A stretch of 24,482 bases of DNA from Nitrososphaerota archaeon (GCA_016126025.1 JAEFDA010000013.1:1-24482); one strand, 5' to 3'; counted from the first letter of the stretch, positions 7,477 through 16,003 are shown. Notes: generated by a model from the letters alone, not told the origin. Numbers and translations are program-made.

Positions 7477-7484
7477 TTAATATT
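7477..7484 (-). promoter_or_regulatory. TATA-like box of the membrane-anchored gene
   Basis: The minus strand reads AATATTAA, centred about 27 nt before the GTG at 7453. If the transcript began at the usual distance, the Shine-Dalgarno would be left outside the RNA, so the true start site is ambiguous. Confidence 0.45.
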
Positions 7485-7592
7485 CCGAATGGTACACGGC
7501 TGTATGCAACCGGGAGCGTCCCGGCCGGGCCATTGCGCATACTCCGAAGGGCCGCATACCTGCCCCGCGCGGCTGGACCCAACCGGCTTACC

Positions 7593-7600
7593 CTTAAATT
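7593..7600 (+). promoter_or_regulatory. TATA-like box of psmA
   Basis: CTTAAATT is centred 29 nt before the ATG at 7626, predicting a leaderless mRNA for the proteasome alpha gene. Confidence 0.65.
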
Positions 7601-7625
7601 GGCTGGCCGGGGCAGCAGGGATACC

Positions 7626-8336
7626 ATGATGTCATCCCGCGGCTACGACATGACCCCCACCATGTACTCCCCGGATGGCCGCATATACCAAGTGGAGTAT
7701 GCCATGGAGACTGTAAAGAAGGGCACGCTGGCCATAGGGGTGGTGGGGGCCGAGGGGGTGGTCATGGCCGTGGAAGAGAAGGCCCGCGCCCTGCAGACCG
7801 CCGGCAAGACGCACAAGATATTCCAGGTGGACTCGCACATAGGGGTGGCGGCGGCCGGCTACATACCCGACGCCCGCATCATGGTAGACAACGCCCGCCT
7901 CTTTGCCCAGAACAACCGCATATCGTACGACGACACGGCCGGGGTGGGCATGGTGGCAAAGTACCTGGCCGACAACTCGCACCAGTTCACCCAGTACGGC
8001 GGGGGGAGGCCCAACGGCGTAGCCCTCATAATAGGCGGCGTGGACCAGGCGGCCTCACTGTACGTGACCGACCCCAGCGGCGCATTCGGTGCGTACTCGG
8101 CCATGGCCATAGGGGCCGGATCCGACGAGGTCAACCTGTTTCTGGAGCAGAACTACTCGCCCGAGTGCAGCCTCGATGAGGCGGCCAAACTCACCATACG
8201 CGCCATAAACAAAAAGTCCGAGAAGTTCGGGGATACCACCAACATCAAGATGGCCAAGATAACCACCAAGACCAAGACGTTTGAGAGGATAAGCGACGAG
8301 GATCTGGCGGCGTACGCCCAGCAGTCCGGATCCTGA
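7626..8336 (+). CDS. psmA: Proteasome alpha subunit
   Basis: This 236-residue protein forms the outer heptameric rings of the archaeal 20S proteasome and gates substrate entry. The N-terminus carries the alpha-subunit signature, with SRGYD, then MYSPDGRIYQVEYAMETV and KKGTLAIG. An alpha-type Ntn fold follows, with no N-terminal catalytic Thr. The C-terminus is ordinary for the family. Start ATG 7626 (or the adjacent ATG at 7629) matches the TATA box spacing, although the frame is open further upstream. A UbiE-like methyltransferase gene follows after 6 nt, so the two are probably co-transcribed. The beta subunit is not in this window. Confidence 0.97.
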   Translation: MMSSRGYDMTPTMYSPDGRIYQVEYAMETVKKGTLAIGVVGAEGVVMAVEEKARALQTAGKTHKIFQVDSHIGVAAAGYIPDARIMVDNARLFAQNNRISYDDTAGVGMVAKYLADNSHQFTQYGGGRPNGVALIIGGVDQAASLYVTDPSGAFGAYSAMAIGAGSDEVNLFLEQNYSPECSLDEAAKLTIRAINKKSEKFGDTTNIKMAKITTKTKTFERISDEDLAAYAQQSGS

Positions 8337-8342
8337 GGCGCC

Positions 8343-9029
8343 TTGGGCCTCGAAGAAGGATGGGGCCGGGTTATCGACGTACTGCGGGACATAATACCCG
8401 TGTACGACAGGGTGAACTCGTACATATCGCTGGGCAAGGATACGGAGTACCGCAGGAGGGGCATAGCGGGCGGCGTCGGCCCCGGTGATATGGTGCTGGA
8501 CGCCGGCTCCGGATTCGGAAACATGTCTATCACCGCCGCCGGCATGTTCGGCGACATATCCATAGTATTGTATGATCCGCTGCTGCCCATGCTGCGCAAC
8601 ACGGCCGGAAGATTCGGCACGGCGCCGTCTATGGCCAGCGGCGTATTCGAGCACATGCCGTTCCCCGACGGGACGTTCGACGCGGTGATGTGCGGCTACT
8701 CGCTCCGCGACGCCATAAATCTGAGGGTGGCCGTCGCCGAGATGCACCGCGTGACCAAAAAGGGTGGCAGGCTGGTTGTGGTAGATCTTGGAAAGCCCGA
8801 CAACGCGGCGGTCCGGGCCGGCGTCTCGTTCTATCTAAGGGCGATACTGCCGGTCCTGGCCCTGGCCGCCGGGGGGAGGCTGGGCCTCAAGTTTGCCACA
8901 CTATACGACACGTACAGGAGGTGGCCGGCCAACGGCAAACTGGAGGGCATACTGCTGGAAAAGTACGACCGGGTGGAGTTCCAAAAGGGCATGATGGGCG
9001 GGGCCATAATGGTCGCCGCCTACAAGTAG
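8343..9029 (+). CDS. UbiE/MenG-like class I SAM methyltransferase
   Basis: This 228-residue protein has a UbiE-type N-terminus (YDRVNSYISLG followed by a basic helix). The SAM-binding loop VLDAGSGFGN is near 50-59, an acidic strand follows, then FPDGTFDAVMCGYSLRD and the post-motif III stretch KKGGRLVVVDLGKPDN. UbiE-family enzymes C-methylate quinone precursors such as demethylmenaquinone; menaquinone modification is a fair but unproven guess here. Start is TTG, 6 nt after the psmA stop and in the same frame as that stop, so no earlier start is possible. Its position behind psmA suggests an operon without an obvious functional link. Confidence 0.85.
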   Translation: MGLEEGWGRVIDVLRDIIPVYDRVNSYISLGKDTEYRRRGIAGGVGPGDMVLDAGSGFGNMSITAAGMFGDISIVLYDPLLPMLRNTAGRFGTAPSMASGVFEHMPFPDGTFDAVMCGYSLRDAINLRVAVAEMHRVTKKGGRLVVVDLGKPDNAAVRAGVSFYLRAILPVLALAAGGRLGLKFATLYDTYRRWPANGKLEGILLEKYDRVEFQKGMMGGAIMVAAYK

Positions 9030-9081
9030 GTGGATCCGGTCCGTCCAGACCACACACGCGCTGACCTGCGCATAATACAAA

Positions 9082-9089
9082 AATTTAAT
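9082..9089 (+). promoter_or_regulatory. TATA-like box of the tatA-like gene
   Basis: AATTTAAT in the AT-rich run following the methyltransferase gene is centred about 30 nt before the TTG at 9115. Confidence 0.55.
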
Positions 9090-9114
9090 TCTCTTCGGCC
9101 CGGTATGCTTCTCG

Positions 9115-9432
9115 TTGGAGTGGCTGTCCCTGAACATAATGGGCACCGAGTGGATAATAGTGGTGTTCGTGGCTTTGGTGCTCATACTGGGAACCGGCAA
9201 GCTTCCGGCGGCCGCCAGGAAGATGGGCAGGGCCGCCGCCGAGTTCGAGAAGGCCAAAAACGACATCCGCCAGCAGATGTCCCCGGAGCACACCATACGC
9301 GTGAGCGGCCCGGTCCAGAGCGAGCGCCAAAAACTCGAGGCCATGGCCAAGTCCGTCGGGATAGACCCCGCCGGCATGGACACCGACGAGCTGCGCCGCG
9401 CCATACAGGACAAGATCGGCGGCCCCGCGTAG
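9115..9432 (+). CDS. tatA: TatA/Hcf106-family Sec-independent translocase subunit
   Basis: This 105-residue product has the TatA layout: a short N-terminus, one transmembrane helix (about 12-27, IIVVFVALVLILGTG), then the conserved turn and amphipathic helix GKLPAAARKMGRAAAEFEKAK. A charged C-terminal tail follows. TatA oligomers, with TatC, export folded proteins bearing twin-Arg signals. TTG at 9115 fits the promoter spacing; the in-frame ATG at 9139 would still leave the membrane helix intact. The C-terminal half (EAMAKSVGIDPAGMDTDEL) is longer than in minimal TatA and looks like a small helical extension. No tatC is present in the window. Confidence 0.85.
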   Translation: MEWLSLNIMGTEWIIVVFVALVLILGTGKLPAAARKMGRAAAEFEKAKNDIRQQMSPEHTIRVSGPVQSERQKLEAMAKSVGIDPAGMDTDELRRAIQDKIGGPA

Positions 9433-9440
9433 CATGCCAC

Positions 9441-9448
9441 GTAAATAA
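9441..9448 (+). promoter_or_regulatory. TATA-like box of the DUF1998 helicase gene
   Basis: GTAAATAA is centred about 24 nt before the GTG at 9469 and follows the tatA stop, so the helicase probably has its own leaderless transcript. Confidence 0.55.
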
Positions 9449-9468
9449 GGCAGCGGCCCACCGCCCCC

Positions 9469-11922
9469 GTGCCCAGATACAGGTGTCCCGAATGCGGCGG
9501 GTCCATGTCGGTGGGCCGCATAGGCGGGAACATACGCATAGCCTGCCGGTGCGGGCTGGGAAGCGAGATGGAGTGGGACGGCGAGACAAACTCCGCCTTC
9601 CTGAGGTTTCTGCACGGGTACGACCAGGGGGAGCGCCCCCGCATTGAGAAGTTGGTCAGGAGCGATGCCGAGATAAAAGAGATGATCGGCGGGGCGGACC
9701 CGGACGACACCATGCTGGACATCCTGCACACCAAGCACGACTACGTCTGCTGGTACCGGGCCTCCGACTCCCCGGGCCCGCCGCCGGGGGACGCCATATG
9801 CGACGCGGGTCTGGACGCGAGGCTGGCCGCATACCTGGAAGGGTCAGGCATCCGGAGGCTATACAGGTTCCAGCAGGATGCCCTGTATAGCATAGTGCGC
9901 GGGGAGGACACCGTGATAGTGGCGCCCACCGCCTCGGGCAAGACCGAGGCCTTTCTCATCCCCATAATGCAGATGCTCGCCGAGGGCCGGCGGGCCGTCT
10001 TTGCCATTGTGGCATACCCCACAAAGGCCCTGGCCCGGGACCAGCACTCCAAGATAGAGGGGATGGCCTCCAGCGTCGGCGCCAGCTCTGCGGTCTTTGA
10101 CGGCGACACGCCGCCGGGCCGGCGGCAGCAGATACTCGACTCCCCTCCCCACATTATGGTCACCAACTTTGACGTGATGAACTACCACCTTCCCCGCCGC
10201 ACGGCGTTTGCGGCGCTCCTGCGCACCGCGCGCATACTGGTTATAGACGAGGTGCACACCTACTCGGGCATATTCGGGAGCAACGTGCACCACGTACTGC
10301 GCCGGCTGGCCAGGGTGTGCGGCCGGCTGCAGATGGTCGCCGCCTCGGCCACCATAAGCGAGCCGGCCCGGTTCTGCTCCCACCTGCTGGACAGGGACGC
10401 CAGGGTGGTGCAGACCGAAGGGAGGCGGGGCCGCATCGATACGGTGATGCTGTTCCCCGCCACGCGCCCGCAGCGCCAGATGATGCTGGACATGGCCCGC
10501 CGGCTGACCAGGCAAAACCACAAGACCCTGGTCTTCAGCAACTCGCACCGCGGCGCCGAGCTCCTCGCCATAGATGCTAAGAGGAGTGGAATGGACGTCA
10601 GGGTGCACCGCGCCGGCCTCCCGGCCCGGCACCGCCGGCAGACCGAGGAGATGTTCAGGAGAGGCGGCCTGATGGCCATATCCTGCACGCCCACGCTGGA
10701 GCTGGGAATCGACATAGGCGCGGTGGACGGGGTGGTGTCAGCGGTGGTGCCCGTCAACCGGCTGCTCCAGAGGGTGGGCAGGGCGGCCCGGAAGGGCCAG
10801 AGGGGCTACGCCCTGCTGGCCCTGGGAGACGACCCCATATCCCAGTATTACAAGAACAGGCCCGGCGACTACTTTGAGGATATGGAGGTGCCGTATATCG
10901 ACCCCGGCAACCCCATGGTGCGGAGGTATCACCTGGCGGCCATGTCATGCGACGCGCCCCTCCGGGCCGGAGACATTCCCGTGCAGCACCAAGAGGCCGT
11001 GCAGGAGTGTATAGACTCGGGCCTGGTGGACAACCGCGGCGGCGTCCTGGTGCCCAACATGGAAAAGATGGCCAAGATTCTGCGCGAGTACAACATACGG
11101 GGCATGGGGAGGACCGTGGACATAGTGCTGGATGGGAGGAGCGTCGGGGAACGCTCCCTGCCCATGGCCCTGGGCGAGCTGCACCCTGGGGCCACATACT
11201 ACATGGCCGGCTCGGCGTACCGCGTGGAATCGCTGGAGGTGCCGGGCCTGCGCCGGGCCGTGCTGGAGCCCATACGCGGGGACCACCCCCGCACCCGGCC
11301 CCTGATCGTGGACCAGCCCACCGTCCGCTCCACCATAGACACCAAGACGGTGTGGGGCACGCAGGTGGCCCACTGCAACCTTATGATACGCAAGACCGTC
11401 ACCGGGTACGTGGAGGAGTTCGGAGACTATGCCGGCAGGACCACATATTTGGATGCCCCCGCGTCCTTCGACTTTGAGACGAAGGGGGTGGTTTTCTGCG
11501 CCCCGTACCCGGAGGATGCCGCCGACTCGGCCGATGCGGCGGCCGGGGCGTACCACGCCGCCGAGCACACCATAATAGAGGGGAGCAACATGATAACCGG
11601 CGGCGTGGCCAAGGACTTGGGCGGCATATCGCTGGGGGAGACGGGCGCCATATTCGTGTACGACTCGGCCATAGGGGGGAACGGGGCCAGCCGGGCGCTC
11701 TACGACAGGATGGCAGCGGCCATAGAGAGGAGCGCCCAGATACTCCGCCTGTGCCCATGCGGCAGTATGTCGGGGTGCCCCCGGTGCACGCACTCGTACA
11801 GGTGCGGCAACAACAACGAGTTTCTGAACAAGGCTGCCGCCCTGGAGGTGCTCACCAGAATGATGGACGGGCAGAGGTGCGAGCTGGACATACCCCGGGA
11901 GACCCACAGGACGCTGGTATAG
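9469..11922 (+). CDS. MrfA/Hrq1-type superfamily 2 helicase with DUF1998 and N-terminal zinc ribbon
   Basis: This 817-residue ATPase is a DEAD/DEAH-type SF2 helicase. Walker A is APTASGKT at 152-159, motif II is DEVH at 260-263, and motif III is SAT near 293-295. Motif VI in RecA domain 2 contains RVGRAARKGQ near 430. The C-terminal DUF1998 region ends with a CxC...CxxC cluster (CPCGSMSGCPRC, about 763-774) followed by HSYRCGNNNEFLNK, the hallmark of MrfA/Hrq1 (YprA) helicases. Those enzymes unwind 3'-tailed DNA and act in crosslink or mitomycin-type damage repair. An extra N-terminal zinc-ribbon-like element (C6, C9, C26, C28) precedes the helicase core. The start is GTG, set by the TATA box 24 nt upstream. 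A DNA-repair role is inferred from the family. Confidence 0.92.
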   Translation: MPRYRCPECGGSMSVGRIGGNIRIACRCGLGSEMEWDGETNSAFLRFLHGYDQGERPRIEKLVRSDAEIKEMIGGADPDDTMLDILHTKHDYVCWYRASDSPGPPPGDAICDAGLDARLAAYLEGSGIRRLYRFQQDALYSIVRGEDTVIVAPTASGKTEAFLIPIMQMLAEGRRAVFAIVAYPTKALARDQHSKIEGMASSVGASSAVFDGDTPPGRRQQILDSPPHIMVTNFDVMNYHLPRRTAFAALLRTARILVIDEVHTYSGIFGSNVHHVLRRLARVCGRLQMVAASATISEPARFCSHLLDRDARVVQTEGRRGRIDTVMLFPATRPQRQMMLDMARRLTRQNHKTLVFSNSHRGAELLAIDAKRSGMDVRVHRAGLPARHRRQTEEMFRRGGLMAISCTPTLELGIDIGAVDGVVSAVVPVNRLLQRVGRAARKGQRGYALLALGDDPISQYYKNRPGDYFEDMEVPYIDPGNPMVRRYHLAAMSCDAPLRAGDIPVQHQEAVQECIDSGLVDNRGGVLVPNMEKMAKILREYNIRGMGRTVDIVLDGRSVGERSLPMALGELHPGATYYMAGSAYRVESLEVPGLRRAVLEPIRGDHPRTRPLIVDQPTVRSTIDTKTVWGTQVAHCNLMIRKTVTGYVEEFGDYAGRTTYLDAPASFDFETKGVVFCAPYPEDAADSADAAAGAYHAAEHTIIEGSNMITGGVAKDLGGISLGETGAIFVYDSAIGGNGASRALYDRMAAAIERSAQILRLCPCGSMSGCPRCTHSYRCGNNNEFLNKAAALEVLTRMMDGQRCELDIPRETHRTLV

Positions 11923-12014
11923 ATACCAGCCGGAAATCCCGCGGCCGGAATGGCTCGCGGGCGTGTGCCGCAGGCGGTCTGGTCGGGTACAGCGTTCTTG
12001 GCACCTCCTCTGGG

Positions 12015-12022
12015 AATAAATA
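12015..12022 (+). promoter_or_regulatory. TATA-like box of the SDR gene
   Basis: AATAAATA is centred 27-28 nt before the GTG at 12046. It overlaps the ATG at 12022, so that ATG is unlikely to be the start. Confidence 0.6.
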
Positions 12023-12045
12023 TGGCTGCCGGACCCATCCGGTCC

Positions 12046-12870
12046 GTGAAGACCGCCTTTGTCACCGGATGCTCGTCGGGAATAGGGCTGCGGACCTGCC
12101 TGGCCCTGGCGCAGGACGGCTATGAGGTGTACGGCAGCATGAGGGACGAGGCTAAGGACGGCCCGCTGCGCGAGGCCGCCGCCAAGGCCGGGGCGGACGT
12201 GACGGTGGTACCCCTAGACCTGCGCCGAGAAGACTCCATAGATGGGGCGGCCGGCCGCGTGCTGGAGATGAGCGGCGGGGTGGACGTGCTGGTGAACAAC
12301 GCCGGGTACGGGCACTTTGGCACGGCCGAGGAGACGCCCGTGGACGACTTCAGGGCCCAGTTCGAGGTGAACCTCTTTGGATTGGTGTCGCTGACGCAAA
12401 AGGTGCTGCCGTCCATGCGGGCCAAAAAGGCCGGCAGGATCATAAACATGGGATCGGTGGCCGGCAGGATGGGCCTGCCCGGCTCGCCGGCATACATCAG
12501 CTCAAAGTTCGCCCTGGAGGGGCTCACCGAGTGCCTCAGGTACGAGCTGGAGCCGTTCGGCATACAGGCCACCATAATAGAGCCGGGTGTGGTAAAGACG
12601 CCCTTCTTCTCCTCCATGAAGATCACAGAACCCAAGGAACCCGAATACCAGAAGATGATGAACCACATAATGTCCGGGTTGCAGATGATGGTGAGCATGG
12701 GGACCGATCCCGGCGCGGTGGCCAGCGTCGTCATAAAGGCGCTCCATGACACAGAGATGCTGCCCAGGTACCATGCGGGGGCCGACGCGGCCATGTTCAT
12801 GGAGGCAAAGAGCAGCAGAACCGACATGGAGTTCGAAAGATACATGAAGCGAGAGGTCCTTTCCCGGTAG
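12046..12870 (+). CDS. Short-chain dehydrogenase/reductase (classical SDR)
   Basis: This 274-residue NAD(P)-dependent oxidoreductase has a Rossmann fold. The cofactor-binding motif TGCSSGIG is at about 7-14, NNAG at 84-87, the catalytic Ser at about 137 (NMGSVAG) and the YxxxK pair at Y150/K154 (PAYISSK). PGVVKTPFF is the usual segment after the active site. Substrate cannot be read from sequence; the overall pattern resembles broad-specificity oxidoreductases acting on lipids, steroids or retinoid-like alcohols. GTG at 12046 is preferred over the longer frame because of the TATA spacing, and it places the cofactor loop at the normal distance from the N-terminus. Topoisomerase IB follows within 2-14 nt, so the two may be co-transcribed. 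Confidence 0.88.
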   Translation: MKTAFVTGCSSGIGLRTCLALAQDGYEVYGSMRDEAKDGPLREAAAKAGADVTVVPLDLRREDSIDGAAGRVLEMSGGVDVLVNNAGYGHFGTAEETPVDDFRAQFEVNLFGLVSLTQKVLPSMRAKKAGRIINMGSVAGRMGLPGSPAYISSKFALEGLTECLRYELEPFGIQATIIEPGVVKTPFFSSMKITEPKEPEYQKMMNHIMSGLQMMVSMGTDPGAVASVVIKALHDTEMLPRYHAGADAAMFMEAKSSRTDMEFERYMKREVLSR

Positions 12871-12872
12871 CG

Positions 12873-14546
12873 GTGCACGCGCACATGAAGTGGAAGACGC
12901 TGCGGCACAATGGCGTGCTCTTTCCCCCCGAATATACCCCGCAGGGAATAAAATTCAGAATAAAGGGCAGAGAGGTCAAACTCACCATTCTGCAGGAGGA
13001 GATGGTATACCAGTGGGCAAAAAAGAAGGACACCCCCTATGTGCAGGATCCCACATTCCGCAAGAATTTTGTCGCCGACTTTGTGGCCACCTTCAGGCCA
13101 AAGATCAGATTCGCCTACAAGGATCTCGACTTTGCAGACGCGTATACACTGGTGGACAGGGAGAAGGAGGCCAAGCTCCTCATGACCAAAGAGGAGAGGA
13201 AAGAGCTGGCCGCCAGGCGCAAGGCCGTAAGGGAGGAGCTTAAAGAAAAGTATGGCAGCGCCGCGATCGACGGCAAGAGGGTGGATTTGGGAAACTACAT
13301 GGTCGAGCCCCCCGGCATATTCATCGGAAGGGGCAAGCACCCACTCCGGGGCAGGTGGAAGCCCCGCATAGAGATCGGCGACGTGACACTAAACATGGAC
13401 AAAAAGGCCAGGGCGCCCCCCGGTAAGTGGGCCGGCGTGGCGCACGAGAACGATTCGGTGTGGGTGGCAAAGTGGACGGACAGGCTCACCGGCAAGGTCA
13501 AGTACGTGTGGCTTGCCGACACCGCAGACCTCAAGCAGGAGATGGACAAGGCAAAGTACGAAAAGGCCGCCATTCTGGCCGAGAAGATATGCAACGTGGA
13601 GGAGGCCCTGCGCCGGGACATGGCCGACGACAGCCTGTTCAAGATCTCCACCGCCTGCTATATGATATACCGTACCGCCATGAGGGTGGGCGACGAAAAG
13701 GACCCCGAAGAGGCCGACACGGTCGGGGCCACCACCCTGCGCAAGGAGCACGTCAAGGTGGCCGGGGACCGCATCGAGCTGGACTTTCTGGGAAAGGACA
13801 GCGTGAGGTGGCAGGAGACCATCCTCATAAACGAACGGGAGGTGCAGTTCCAGAAGAATATGATCAAACTGATGCGCGACAAGAGGGACGCCGACGAGAT
13901 ATTCGACGGCATAAGATCCCAGACGGTAAACAAGTACCTGTCCGGCATAGTAAAGGGCGTGACCGCCAAGGTGTTCCGGACATATCTGGCAACCAAGGTG
14001 GTTACCGAGTACCTCGCAGAGAACGACGACCTCAGGGACGCGTCCCCCAGCAAAAAAATCCATCATGCCAAGATGGCCAACCTGCAGGCCGCCATACGCT
14101 GCAACCACAAAAGAACCATACCCAAGACGTTCCGCCAGTCCATCCAAAAGAAGAGGGATAACCTAAAGAAGGTAAAGTCTCAGGTTCCGTGGGCCAAGGC
14201 CACCGAAACCCTTGAAAAAGTCAAGTCGTCCAAACCCCGGACCGAAAAGCAGAAGAAGACCCGCCTTGCGCGCATGAGGCGCACCAGAAAGTCCATAAAA
14301 CAAAAGAAGGAAAGGCACACAGAGCGGGTCGAAAGGCTGTCGCTGCAGATAAAGCTGGCCGAAAAGACCCGCGACTACAACCTGGGCACCTCGCTGCGCA
14401 ACTACATAGACCCCCGCATATTCAAGGCGTGGACGGACGAGATGGGCGCGCCGTGGGAGAAGTTGTACACGGCAGCCCTTCAGAAAAAGTTTCTGTGGGT
14501 AAAAAACGAGAAACTCTCCTGGAATGAGATGAAGGGATCGATGTAG
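12873..14546 (+). CDS. DNA topoisomerase IB, eukaryote-like
   Basis: This 557-residue enzyme relaxes supercoils by nicking one strand through a 3'-phosphotyrosine. Homology to eukaryotic Top1 is plain: WKTLRHNGVLFPPEY at the N-terminus, FRKNF, then the catalytic pentad. That comprises the Arg in YRTAMRVGDEKD, the Lys in FLGKDSVRW, the Arg in AKVFRTY, the His-region CNHKR, and Tyr511 in SLRNYIDPRIFKAW near the C-terminus. A Lys/Arg-rich linker (about 420-490) separates core and C-terminal Tyr domain, as in human Top1. It lacks the long eukaryotic N-terminal tail. The start may be GTG 12873 or ATG 12885. Type IB enzymes of this kind are a known marker of Thaumarchaeota. It lies just after the SDR gene with no separate TATA box seen. 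Confidence 0.96.
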   Translation: MHAHMKWKTLRHNGVLFPPEYTPQGIKFRIKGREVKLTILQEEMVYQWAKKKDTPYVQDPTFRKNFVADFVATFRPKIRFAYKDLDFADAYTLVDREKEAKLLMTKEERKELAARRKAVREELKEKYGSAAIDGKRVDLGNYMVEPPGIFIGRGKHPLRGRWKPRIEIGDVTLNMDKKARAPPGKWAGVAHENDSVWVAKWTDRLTGKVKYVWLADTADLKQEMDKAKYEKAAILAEKICNVEEALRRDMADDSLFKISTACYMIYRTAMRVGDEKDPEEADTVGATTLRKEHVKVAGDRIELDFLGKDSVRWQETILINEREVQFQKNMIKLMRDKRDADEIFDGIRSQTVNKYLSGIVKGVTAKVFRTYLATKVVTEYLAENDDLRDASPSKKIHHAKMANLQAAIRCNHKRTIPKTFRQSIQKKRDNLKKVKSQVPWAKATETLEKVKSSKPRTEKQKKTRLARMRRTRKSIKQKKERHTERVERLSLQIKLAEKTRDYNLGTSLRNYIDPRIFKAWTDEMGAPWEKLYTAALQKKFLWVKNEKLSWNEMKGSM

Positions 14547-14903
14547 CAGCCAGTCTGGAATAGTCGTGCCCCGCGTTCGTGTGCAGGTATCGGAGACTTG
14601 GTGCATAATTAGCCACAAGATGGCTACCCGGTAAGCGACCGCAAGATCTTGACCTCTCCCGGCATAAATTGTTATGAGAATCTTCAAGATCATATCGAAG
14701 GATGACCGCGCGTACAGAATTACCGTCGACGCCCATTCCAGCAGTTCAATTTTTTGATGCGCGGTATAGAAGAGCTACCAGTAGATCGAGAGAGCAGTAC
14801 TCGACCACACTGGTCGCAAGCTGGGGGTCGGCGCGGGGCGTCCGTTCTAACTGCATCTATGGACAGGGTGCCGATAGCCTGATGTTCGTGCGGATTTCGC
14901 ATC
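14547..14903. other. Gap with possible small gene remnant, otherwise unassigned
   Basis: This interval is visibly less GC-rich than its neighbours. It contains AT boxes (CATAATTAG near 14603, CATAAATT near 14663) and a perfect 10-bp palindrome CAAGATCTTG at 14642-14651. I found no tRNA or guide-RNA pattern. A short broken ORF is described separately. Confidence 0.4.
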
Positions 14904-14908
14904 ACTAA
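14674..14908 (+). pseudogene. Possible frameshifted small ORF
   Basis: ATG at 14674 opens a 27-codon frame (beginning MRIFKIISKDD) that stops right after a run of six T at 14750-14755. Removing one T would continue into the frame ending at 14908, giving about 77 residues rich in Arg and Ser. No family is recognised. A homopolymer indel in a decaying gene, or a sequencing error, would explain it, but it may equally be chance. The end overlaps the GAPDH promoter, which makes present-day function less likely. Confidence 0.25.
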
Positions 14909-14913
14909 ATAAT
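14904..14913 (+). promoter_or_regulatory. TATA-like box of the GAPDH gene
   Basis: ACTAAATAAT is centred 27-28 nt before the ATG at 14936 and supports that start over the in-frame ATG at 14912, which overlaps the box. Confidence 0.65.
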
Positions 14914-14935
14914 GCCGCCGGCGCACCCGTTCCAC

Positions 14936-15976
14936 ATGAAGCGGGTGTTCGTCAACGGGTACGGCTCCATAGGCAGCCGCATAGCCGCCTTCCTGCAGGA
15001 CGACGCCAACATAGAGGTGACCGGCGTCGGCAAATACTCCCCCGATGCAGACGTGCAAAAGGCGCTGAACCGGGGACTGAAGGTGTACGCGCCCGCAGAC
15101 CGCCTGGACAGGTTCGGCGCCTCGGCGTCGGGCAGCATCGAATCTGCCCTGGACAGCTCCGACATGGTCATAGACGCCTCGCCGGGAGGCACGGGCCACT
15201 CCAACAAAGTGTCACTATACGACAGGTACGGCCTGCCGGTCATATACCAAGGCGGGGAGTCCAGCTCCGGCCCCGGGGCGGTCTCGGATTTTATCTTCAA
15301 CTCCCGCATAAACTACGATGAGGCGGTGGGCCGCCGCGACGCCATTCAGGGCAGCTGCAACGTCACCGGGATGGGCCGGGTGATAGGGCCGCTGCGGGAG
15401 GCCTACGGCGGCCATATACGCCGCATCGACGTGACGCTGGTGCGCCGGTGGGCGGACATGGAACAGACCGACAAGACGTTCCCCGACTCTATTGAGATGT
15501 CGCCCAACCCGCACCACGGCGCAGATGCCCGCAGCTATCTGGGGGACGCCATACCATTGTACGTCCGCGCCGTCAAGGTGCCCACCCGGCAGATGCACCT
15601 GCACATAATGGACGTGCGCTTTGATGGTATAGCCCCGGATCCGTCCGACGCGCACCGCATATTCAGAAATGAGCGGGGCGTGGCCGTCCTGCACACCGCC
15701 GGAGGCACCCGCGAGGTTCGGGAGTTTGCCGGCTCGATGGGGTTCCACTTCACCGACACCAACATGATACACATCCACGCCGCCATGACCGCGTCGCGCG
15801 GCGACACGCTGCAGATCATGTACTCCGACGACCAGACCGGAATCGTCATCCCAGAGAACCACATGCTGATGCAGGCCATGCTCCTCGGCGTGCCGTATGA
15901 CGCGGCCGCCGCCCGCACCGAGTCCGTGTTCGGCATGGCAGAGCGCAAGGAGCGCCTGGAGAGTCACTTCGGATAG
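14936..15976 (+). CDS. gap: Type II glyceraldehyde-3-phosphate dehydrogenase (archaeal)
   Basis: This 346-residue enzyme interconverts glyceraldehyde-3-phosphate and 1,3-bisphosphoglycerate, in thaumarchaea mainly for gluconeogenesis. The Rossmann motif VNGYGSIGSR is at 6-15, and the catalytic Cys141 sits in GSCNVTGMGR. The pattern is archaeal type II, not the bacterial SCTTN type, and the length is normal. The ATG at 14936 is chosen by promoter spacing and because homology begins at once with the nucleotide-binding strand. It converges on the CBS-domain gene, leaving 27 nt between the stops. Confidence 0.95.
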   Translation: MKRVFVNGYGSIGSRIAAFLQDDANIEVTGVGKYSPDADVQKALNRGLKVYAPADRLDRFGASASGSIESALDSSDMVIDASPGGTGHSNKVSLYDRYGLPVIYQGGESSSGPGAVSDFIFNSRINYDEAVGRRDAIQGSCNVTGMGRVIGPLREAYGGHIRRIDVTLVRRWADMEQTDKTFPDSIEMSPNPHHGADARSYLGDAIPLYVRAVKVPTRQMHLHIMDVRFDGIAPDPSDAHRIFRNERGVAVLHTAGGTREVREFAGSMGFHFTDTNMIHIHAAMTASRGDTLQIMYSDDQTGIVIPENHMLMQAMLLGVPYDAAAARTESVFGMAERKERLESHFG

Positions 15977-16003
15977 CATGCGGCATATCCGGGCCGTCGG
16001 CGG

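Noticed and set aside
7224..7625. N-terminal extension of the proteasome alpha frame
   Set aside because: Overlaps the divergent gene and both promoters; family homology begins at 7626.
14580..14700. Possible tRNA in the gap after topoisomerase IB
   Set aside because: No T-arm consensus and no acceptor stem pairing on either strand.
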